From NCBI GenBank assembly GCA_963921425.1, contig OY992837.1:21406630-21470629 (forward strand): 64,000 nt of DNA. Direction: 5' to 3'. Positions 56,093 through 64,000 of the stretch are shown here, piece by piece. Under the pieces are notes generated by a model. It saw only the letters and a program-made list of their open reading frames with translations. It made no database searches and had not been told where the DNA came from. The stretch is from Dryas octopetala. Taxonomy: Eukaryota > Streptophyta > Magnoliopsida > Rosales > Rosaceae. The position numbers and the translations under genes were made by a program. How positions within the stretch are numbered: the stretch's first letter is position 1; each line of letters starts with the position of its first letter.

Positions 56093-58226
56093 TGTTGATT
56101 GTTTTCATAGAACAAAATAAAAACATATCTCATTCTAAGTATACTCGCAAGTGCACGAATCGCATCAGTAGCAAAGCGTACAAGCACGAGATCGATCCCA
56201 CATGAAATGGTTAATAAACAACAAATCAATTCAAATAATCAAAAGAATAACTAAATGGGGGTTTAGGAAGTATGGAAACACACGCATACACCCATTATCC
56301 TATCTTGCAATGTTAAGTTTTCAGCTTCAAATCAAATATGCATACTCTAACCATTCAAGGCTAATGACAAATCAATTCTAATACAATGTATTAAAGTTTG
56401 ACTGCTAAAAAGGTTTGATTAGTTACTTTCTCGCAATTGTTCTCCTAAGGCATATATTAAGAGCTTCTTAGTCCTTCCCTAATCAGTTAACTTACATGTT
56501 CCCTAAGCGGACTTAAGGCAACTGTTATCCATGTAAGAGTCATTAAGATCTATGAGAACGTCAAACATGCACAACATACAAGCTTTGATTATTTCCTTAC
56601 AGAGGTTGCCCAAAACCATTACCAAGAATAATCCCTTATTCCCTTGTTACTTGTGATTTAGTGTCTTTGATTAGTCCACAGCTAAACCTAACAAATAAAC
56701 TAGATGCAATTATCCTAAGATGGCCAGTCAAAGGACGCAAACAACTAGTGACGGATTCAATCAGATAATGAGAATTTAATATATGCAAACATCAAATTAA
56801 GTCATCAAGAGACGGATAAACGATTTGTTAAAGCATGACATCTTTGAAAATCAACCTACAACTAACATGCAAGATAGAATAATAAATACATAATTAAAAC
56901 ATAAAGAGAAATCTGAAATACATAAACAAAATCCCAATCCATAATTAAAATAAAATCAGAAACACAAACTAAAATAAAAGAAGAATTCTAGACGAAAAAT
57001 TAAAGAACATTGAAGAGGGGTTGCGGCAAGAAGAGGAGAAGAAGGGAACCTCACACAAGCAGGTGGCTCACAGCTAGGGTTTGCGGCAAATGCACCTTCT
57101 CTCTCTTTCTCTCTCTGAAAATCGACCTCTCTCTCTCTCTCTGAATTCTGAAAATATGAAAATATATGAACCCTCAACAATGAGAGAATATGATATATTT
57201 ATAGAGGTGAGGGAGAAATTCTTGTGAAGCAAGGCTAAGGATTTGCGGCAGCAGCTAGGGTTTGGGGAAGCATGGGCTTGCGGCAAGGCTTGTGCAATGG
57301 GCTTAAGTGACTCACGCCTAGGCCTTCTAGGGTTTCCTTCATGCACATGGGCTGCCACTTGGGTCTTGTGTGATGGGCTGCATGGGCTGCAAGGGTTTGG
57401 CGCATGCATGCATGGCTGCCTCCTTGCGTTTGACTTCCACATGGGCCCATGCATGTCATAGTTGACCTTTGACCATTGAATTTGACTTCCCATTTCGCCT
57501 CTCATTTCCCTTGAATTTGAATTCATTTCTTCCCTCCATTTATTTTCATGGATGTCCACCACCTTCTATAAGCTTCTGGACCCTTGACTTGATAGAGTTG
57601 ACTTTGACCAATCTTTCCTAGTCCAACTAGGATTTCTTGTTAATGAAGGATTCCTTGTCCATTTCGACTTCTCGTAATGACCATATTGCCCATGAAGTCT
57701 CCTAGTGTCATTAGGACTCCTTTCCCTAGTAGGCTTAGGTTTCCTAGTTCAACCAGGAATTCATGTTCCAATTAGGATTACTTATTTCTAGCTCGACAAT
57801 GATGGTTCTGGACTTGATGTTTCCTAGTGTGACTAGGAATCCTCATTTTACTAGGATTTCTGCTCTTTTCCTGGTTTGACCAGGAATTGACCCATTTTCC
57901 TAATTTGACTAGGAAATGTCCCAAAATGGCTCCATTTGCTCATTCTTCCTATTTCTGCTTCATTTGACCTGAAAACACAAAAACAAGACAAAAAACACAA
58001 AATATCGAGTTTTAACACTTTGGGTTAAAGAACAAACCAGGAATTGACCCATTTTCCTAATTTGACTAGGAAATGTCCTAAAATGGCTGCATTTGCTCAT
58101 TCTTCCTATTTCTGCTTCATTTGACCTGAAAACACAAAAACAAGACAAGAAAAACAAAATATCGAGTTCTAACACTCTGGGTTAAAGAATTAGTATCATA
58201 AAGTGATGTAAAATGCACACTCATCA
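56093..58226 (-). repeat. 5' LTR of the gag-protease element
   Basis: The 2134-bp LTR is clearly diverged from the 3' LTR by scattered substitutions and small gaps. It also carries a private 157-bp tandem duplication at 57879-58190. The TATA box lies at about 57194-57203 on the minus strand. Confidence 0.92.
57879..58190. repeat. 157-bp tandem duplication in the 5' LTR
   Basis: The unit beginning ACCAGGAATTGACCC occurs at 57879 and again at 58036, each running to GGGTTAAAGAA. The 3' LTR has one unit only, so the duplication arose after insertion. Confidence 0.88.
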
Positions 58227-59840
58227 AACTCTCCAGGATAAAATCCCTAGATCTGCCACTAGGTGTGAGTTTTAAGTTAATTAAATTCTCAGTCCAAAAT
58301 GACGTTGTTTTGGGACTAGGAAAGTAAAAAGAAAAAAGCCCAAAACACGATTGCTTGAATGCTTTTACGTGTGAGGCGTACGCTTGAGAAGAAAGGTGAC
58401 TGTCTTTCAAGCAATACGTTGAACAGCTTATGCGCCTTGAGGTGTGTTTGACGCGAGTATTTGAAAACACTGAACATAGTAATTAAATTTCATTTTTGTT
58501 TTTTGATCAGGTGGGTATACTTTATGAGTAATGCTATTAACCACGACAAACTTGACAAAGTACAATAGAGCCAATTTCTCAATGTCGTAGTTGTCTTTGC
58601 ACTCTAAAAATACTCTTTCTATGTCAACCGCGGTTATAGTTTGTCTGCCCTTAAAGTACTTTCCCTTATTTCTTCATTAGTTTTTGGTCGGGGCCCATCG
58701 TGGGATTTCCCCAAATCGAAGACCGGTGATCAGTGTAGATTCTTTATTTAAAAATTATAAAATACTGCTGCCAATTCCAAAATGAATTGCACCCACGAAT
58801 TTGGCACCCACAACCTCACACTCACGCAACAACAACGCATACACCAATTACTAATGGAACTTGAAACCAAAAATGCCCAATAGATTTCCAAAGTAGGATG
58901 TTTTGAATTTTTTGAATTGACTCAGTTAACTTAGCCTCAATGTTCTTTATATATGCATCTATTTGGGTGCGACAAAGATGAGGCCTTACCCTCAAACACA
59001 TGGTTATTCTTCAGTTTGTATTTGGGTGCCATACTTTTAACCTAAAACCCTAAACATCAAATGAATCAATCAGTTAGTTTGCCAGAAACTATGGGTGTTA
59101 ATAAACCTTTTTTCTAATTATTCAGTAAAAATAACAAAAAAAAAATTGACACATTATCAGTATCTTAGGGTTCAACGATCTATTCCATGTCATCGGTAAA
59201 ACACCATATTATAAAAAAACTTGGGTTTCTAGTATAACAGACTAACATTTCAAATATGTAATTTCCCAATTCTCATATAACGTGAAAATCACTGACATAC
59301 CTGAAGTTGATCCTTTGAGTGACAAAATTTGAGGATGGAGCTTCACATCTACGTGTGAGCTTTGTCTAGTTGATTAAAGTACAAACCATTCCACTGAATG
59401 TGAGAATAGACATCAAGTTATTAAATTGGAGTTTGGGAGCCAAATTGGTTTAGTGAGATGGGGGAAACTGAATTTGGCCTCGAAAGATGAATTTTATTTG
59501 ACAATGAACATCAACTTTAATTAGCAATGATGTCAAGACAATATTGACTTAGTGATGATAATTAATAACAGGATCAGTTTGAACCTTTCGCATCACAAAA
59601 GTGCCATTTTGTGAAAGACTTTCAAAAGTGTGTTACACTTGAAAATGGCATATGCAAAAGCACTAGTTTTGTTAGTTTTCCAATTATTTATTTGGAGGGA
59701 AAGGTGAAATTGGGCATAATTTAGGGACACTGTCAAAATTTTTTGGTTTGCAAATTACAACTTACACATATGAGGTTTTGGTGTTTTACATTTTTACTAG
59801 CTTATAAGGTTAAACAACCTCTTAAAATGCTCATAGAAAG
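58227..59840. other. Intergenic AT-rich sequence, nothing recognised
   Basis: I found no ORF with recognisable similarity and no terminal repeats or clear tandem arrays. The start (CTCTCCAGGATAAAATCCC) may be the pre-insertion continuation of sequence before 49942. Confidence 0.5.
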
Positions 59841-59847
59841 CAAGGAG

Positions 59848-60015
59848 TGAAATTTCGAAAATTTCGGCGAAATTTCGCCGAAATTTTCGTTTTTCAGGGA
59901 TCCCGAAAATTTATCACATTACCCTTAATTTTCGGTAATTTTTCGGCGAAATTTCGGCCGAAATTTCGATCCCCCTCACATGCATTTCTGTAAAATTTCG
60001 TCGAAATTTCGCTGT
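59848..60015. repeat. hAT subterminal palindromic repeats
   Basis: TTTCGGCGAAATTTCGCCGAAA-type inverted repeats occur several times (59862-59885, 59929-59968, 59995-60012). They are probable transposase-binding sites by analogy with Ac/hAT elements. Confidence 0.75.
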
Positions 60016-61478
60016 GAACAGAAAAAAATTCACTGTGCAGCACTGCAGCCTTACCTTATCACTCGGATCTCTTCCTCTTTTCATCCACACACTCAAATCT
60101 GAACCTATTCTCTCTGTCTTCTTCTCCCCTGCGCACAAGGTTTCTCTCCCAGTGGCCTCCTTCTCCGGCGCGGCGTGACTCTTTCTCCCTCTTCACTCTG
60201 TCTTCTCCGGCGCGGCGTGACCCCCTGCAAAGGTAACATAGTTGCATCACTTGCATGGTAGAAGTAGAATTTCTCGGTATTTTCTAAATAAATAGGACGA
60301 CCCACTGTGAATTGAATGTCATAAATTATGCAGTGCTTTTGATCAAGTGATCGCCCAGCTGTAGGATCAAAGGACGGCTGTGACTGGACTGATCCATTTA
60401 AACCCCAGAGAAGTAAAATAGGACCCATGACCCACTACACTACAAGTCTACAACACCCATCTGAAGAGAGAATAGAGAAAATGGAGAGATAAGTCTCCCC
60501 ATCTGAGGGAGATAAGCTGCGATCTTCGCACAATCGATTGAGAACCAACGGAAGAGAAGATTCAATCTGTAAAAATTGAGCAACCTTCACGTTCTCAAGG
60601 TTGGGTTTTTTTGTCTTTTTTATATATTTTTTTTGTTGTTGTTGATTTAAGTTCAATTTATGTCCTTTACCCAGATGGGCCAGATCTTTCATTTTCTCAT
60701 TTCTGGTTCAGTGACTTTGTCACTTGATATCGGCCCATTAATGTGCTTAGCTGAAAACAAATCTGTCACATTAATTGTATTTTGAGGAGCACTTTGAATG
60801 CCATTATGCAATTAGCTGATGCATCTGTCTAGGAAATAGGCTTTTCTATCCCATACCAGCGTAATAGATGGTAGAGGCTTGTTGACTTGTTGTTCAGTAA
60901 CTTCAGTTTAGAGTTTAGACCAAAAATAAATGAAACAAAATAAAAAAACAAATGAAATGGGGATTAATCCAACTTTGCAGTATATAATTTTTAAGATCCT
61001 CTCCCTCACCCCTGTGAATCTGTGATGCATTATGCATATATATTATATATATATATAATATATGTCAAAATATATAAGATTAATAAAATAATAATGCTAT
61101 TTTTTTGACAAGTATATAATAATATAATTTTGGCACTAATATATCCGAATATTGGTAATTTGTGGAATGCATGACAACATTTTCTAGTTTGATGTGAGTT
61201 TGAAGTGGGTTGTGTACTAAATTTATGGTTCTATAACAAGATTGAGAAGGCAATTAATCTTATATTCTTATCTAAGAAATGGATAATTTGTTTTATTATA
61301 TTCTTTTATTTCTTAATTTATTTTTGTGAAAAGATTTATTGTTAATTAAGTGTTCCACAGTTATTAATGTATATTTGATTGTGATTTTGCATATTTGATT
61401 GTGATTTTGCATATTTGATTGTTATTATGATGATTGTGAATTTGTGATTGTGTATGTCTTTTGTTATTAGGTACTAAT
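60016..61478 (+). other. hAT 5' untranslated region and first intron
   Basis: A C/T-rich leader at 60060-60230 contains CTCCGGCGCGGCGTGA twice and ends at a donor-like AAAG|GTAACA (60231). The stretch to TTGTTATTAG (61470) reads as an intron, and the transposase start follows nine bases on. (TA)-rich runs lie at 61037-61070. No separate gene is seen; the minus-strand frames here are shadows. Confidence 0.5.
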
Positions 61479-64000
61479 ATGGACAGTGGAGGAAGAACAC
61501 GTGATTCAGCTTGGGAGCATGCACTTCCAAATCCGGCTAGTAAACAAGGTTCAATATGCAAATATTGTGGCCTTGTAATGAATGGTGGTGGAGTCACAAG
61601 ACTGAAATACCACCTTGCAGGTATTGATCCTGGAAGCAATGTGAAACGTTGCACTAGTGTCCCACCAGAGGTGAAACAACACATTGCAAACACCTTGGGA
61701 TATAAACAACAACAAAGGAACAAGAAAGCCCAACAAATAGAAGAGATTCAAGCAGAACTTCGTGGAGAAGGTCATATAAACTTGAGTGACAGTGACGACG
61801 ACGACGATGATGATTATAATGATGATATGGGGCCTGAAGAGTGAAGAAATTTTCGAGCTGCAATTCGACAATCCAAAGCAGCACAATGGGATAGGGAACA
61901 CCTACATAAAGTCCCGAATAGAGGACAAGGTTCTGGGTCTAGTAGTGGTTCACAGTTGAGAAGAGGATCAAGCATGAGGGAATCACAACCAACACCCCCA
62001 ATAGCACCAAGCCTCTACAAGTCATCTAAAGCACGCCAAAAGAGTGCTAAAAATCTCTTTTCTGGAGGGTCAATCAAAGAAAAGATGCAGGGCTTGATAG
62101 CCAAGTTCTTCATCTACGAAAATGTTCCTCCTTCAAAAGCAGCATCTCATCATTTCAAAAACTTGGTGATAGGATGTCAGCAGGCAGGAGAAGGAGTGGA
62201 ACCTCCATCACCCTATCAGATACGGAATGTATATTTGGAAAAGGAATTTAATGAAATGCAAGAGCATGTCAACAACTTGAAGAAGGATTGGGCAACTTAT
62301 GGTTGCACAATCATGTCCGATGGTTGGACAGGTCCAACCAAGTTGTCTATTATAAACTTCATGGCATACTCAAGAGGTAAGACTATATTCCTTAAGTCCG
62401 TTGATTCTTCAAATTGCATAAAGGATGCAAGATATATATATCGGCTACTGAAGGATGTAATGGAGGAGGTTGGACCGGACAATGTTGTTCAAGTTGTCAC
62501 TGACAATGGTTCCGCATATGTTGCCGCAGGGAAGAAGTTAATGAAAAAATATAATGTGTACTGGACGTCGTGTGCGGCACATTGCATTGATCTCATGTTC
62601 GAAGAGATTGGGAAGAACCAGTCGGTTGCTAAGGTGATAAAAAAGGCTCAAAAGATCAAAAATTTTATTTACAACCATAATTGGTTGTTGGCAAAGATGC
62701 GTGAGATTTGTGGTGGAGATATTATTCGTCCTAGTCCCACCCGATTTGCTACTCACTATCTTGCATTGGATAGTTTGTATCAAAAGATGATTGGGTTGAA
62801 GCAATTGTTCACTTGTACTGATTGGGGCAATAGCAACTTCCGGCGAGGAGAAGCAGAAGCAGGACAACAGGTGGAATCCATAGTACTTGATCACTCATTT
62901 TGGCAACAGGTGCTTAAGATTTGCGGTTTGTTAGAACCTCTATACATAGTTTTACGTGTTGTCGATACAGAGGTGTATCCTACTATGGGATCTGTTTATG
63001 AGTTGATGCGTCGTGTAAAGGAAGAATTATTACTTAAACACGGTGCACGGTGGGTGGTAAAAATCATCGATGATCGATGGTTTAAAACATTACAACACGA
63101 TTTGCATGCAGTAGGTAACCTAAATATGTTTAATTTAAATTTAGTTCCGCATGTTTTTTCATTGATCTAAGTTATCTAACTTTAAATTATTGTTACTAAA
63201 TATGTATTTCAATATTTATTTGATGCAGCCCACTATTTAAATCCTCGCTACCAATATAAAGAAGGCGTGGCAAATGATGGTGAACTTATTCGGGCTGTGC
63301 ACAATGTATATAAAACATTGGATCCTGATTCAACAGAAGTTGCCCAATTTGGAAATGAGGTGAAAATAACTTGCCATAACACTTTAATTTACTTTGTGAA
63401 AATAACTTGCCATAACACTTTAAAAAATTTAATTGTCTTAAGTTTTATATTTTGATGGATATTGTATGATTTGTATCTAGCTAACTTATTTCAAAGATGC
63501 GAAGAGAATGTTCGGAGAGCGAGCTGCAATTGCCGCTAGATCAAAAATGTCTCCTAGTGAGTATACACCGTACTTTTATTAGTTGGATCAATTGAATGGT
63601 TGAACTTACACTCATAATTTTGTACAATTCAGGTGAATGGTGGATCATGTATGGGACTGATGCGCCTACTGTAAGAAAATTAGCCATCAAAGTTCTTTCA
63701 CAAACGGCGTCATCATCCGCTTGTGAAAGAAACTGGAGCACTTTCGCTCTCATACACACCAAGCAAAGAAACAGGCTTTCATATAGTAGGTTAGAAAAGA
63801 TGGTCTATTGCTACTATAATATGAAGCTTGCAATTCGAGACAAACAAGCTGAGGTAGATCGCGTCGACAACTATGATCCGCTAGATATGTTTGAAAATTG
63901 TATGGGAGATGATGATGCAGAGGAAAACCAGCTTTATCAGTGGATCAGACCCATCCATCTAGATGATGATGCAGGCAATCCAGATCCTGATGTTGCAGCC
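61479..64000 (+). pseudogene. hAT transposase (BED zinc finger, DUF659, hAT-C), one in-frame stop, partial
   Basis: It starts MDSGGRTRDSAWEHA at 61479. A BED-type finger (CKYCG, then H and C by residue 55) is followed by an acidic run and TGA at 61842-61844. The same frame then continues RNFRAAIRQSKAA and DUF659 (FFIYENVPPSKAASHHF). The DDE triad is present: MSDGWTG (62310), VTDNGSAY (62500) and the hAT-C glutamate in SSACERNWSTF (63713). Introns fit GT-AG at 63115-63228, 63360-63480 and 63557-63632 and keep the frame (HAVAHYLNPRY; SKMSPSEWWIMYG). It belongs to the plant BED/DUF659/hAT family, which also includes host-adopted genes. The TGA fits CGA-to-TGA. The window ends before the stop codon. 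It could be a recently silenced transposase or a read-through/assembly case. Confidence 0.9.
63360..63480 (+). other. hAT intron with a ~37-bp tandem duplication
   Basis: GTGAAAATAACTTGCCATAAC occurs at 63360 and again at about 63397, so the donor site GAG|GTGAAA is partly duplicated (the second copy is preceded by TTT). The intron ends TTGTATCTAG at 63480. Confidence 0.75.

Larger units (their letters stand above)
49942..58226 (-). mobile_element. Athila/Tat-like non-autonomous retrotransposon with gag and protease only
   Basis: The LTRs are 49942-51975 (3') and 56093-58226 (5'). On the minus strand they run from TGATRAGTGTGCATTTT to CAATCAACA. The primer-binding site TGGCGCCGTTGC (56075-56086) is the type common in Athila/Tat elements. 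The purine tract AAGTTTGGGGGTG adjoins the 3' LTR at 51976. The internal region codes for gag and an aspartic protease, then has about 1.9 kb of non-coding DNA; no RT, RNase H or integrase is seen. The flanking 5-mers GACTG and AACTC agree only partly, so the TSD is uncertain. Confidence 0.9.
59841..64000 (+). mobile_element. hAT transposon, 5' part (continues beyond the window)
   Basis: The left end is placed at CAAGGAGTGAAATTTCG (59841), which fits the hAT terminal style CA(R)RG. The first ~170 bases hold repeated AAATTTCGGCG / CGCCGAAATTT subterminal motifs. The encoded transposase lies at 61479-64000. The right end and the 8-bp TSD (predicted partner of ATAGAAAG at 59833-59840) are outside the window, so the exact border is inferred. 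Confidence 0.7.

Noticed and set aside
61951-63170. Independent host gene starting at Met 61956
   Set aside because: The same frame continues upstream through a single TGA into the BED finger, and subterminal repeats upstream mark it as a transposon gene. A domesticated gene remains possible and is kept as a finding.
1-64000. tRNA, rRNA or organelle-derived genes
   Set aside because: Scanning by eye for tRNA box B-like GGTTCGA motifs and rRNA signatures gave no cloverleaf or conserved rRNA stretch. The GATCGAAACCC phrases belong to LTRs.

Overview
The window is nuclear DNA of a flowering plant, probably a eudicot (inference). The evidence is spliced transposase genes, CACTA, MULE, hAT and Harbinger DNA transposons, and Ty1/copia, Ty3 chromovirus-like and Athila/Tat-like LTR retrotransposons. 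I found no convincing host gene, rRNA, tRNA or CRISPR array. It is best read as a stack of nested transposable elements, most of them dead. Boundaries were fixed by hand from terminal TG..CA or inverted repeats plus matching target-site duplications (TSDs).

Layout. (1) 508-850 joins 13533-13774 as one old sequence, split by a minus-strand solo LTR (851-13527, TSD CTTTG). That LTR carries two younger insertions: a plus-strand solo LTR (1648-4486, TSD AACAT) and a complete but almost gene-less minus-strand retrotransposon with 3.1-kb LTRs (5853-12976, TSD CGCGG). The two LTRs of the latter differ by one base and one T in my reading, so it is very young. (2) 13770-36006 is a CACTA (En/Spm) transposon with two decayed genes, a TNP2-type transposase and a Transposase_24-type second protein. 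Six later insertions lie in it: a MULE-type MITE, a Harbinger MITE, a Ty1/copia element (16219-21053), two solo LTRs (21861-22950, 26278-28934) and a MULE with ~195-bp terminal repeats (29593-31393). Without them the core is about 10.9 kb. (3) 36007-42605 is a patchwork of LTR pieces, including a plus-strand solo LTR at 39028-41024.

(4) 42606-49837 is a broken hAT transposase gene split by a rearranged Athila/Tat-type retrotransposon (43279-49502). (5) 49942-58226 is a minus-strand Athila/Tat-type element that encodes only gag and protease; its single frame holds four stop codons, each explainable by a C-to-T or G-to-A transition. (6) 59841 to the window end is the 5' part of a hAT transposon. 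Its BED/DUF659/hAT-C transposase gene has recognisable introns, a full catalytic triad and one in-frame TGA; it is the least damaged protein gene here.

How the parts relate. The autonomous-type genes (CACTA TNP2, hAT, copia, Athila) supply enzymes in trans to related non-autonomous forms. The window shows both kinds: the 7.1-kb gene-less element, the gag-protease element, MITEs and solo LTRs. I found no credible new defence, metabolic or regulatory system. The points most worth following are the very young gene-less retrotransposon, the hairpin-encoding and independently evolved tandem arrays inside its LTR family, sequence modules shared between otherwise different LTRs, and the nearly intact hAT gene.
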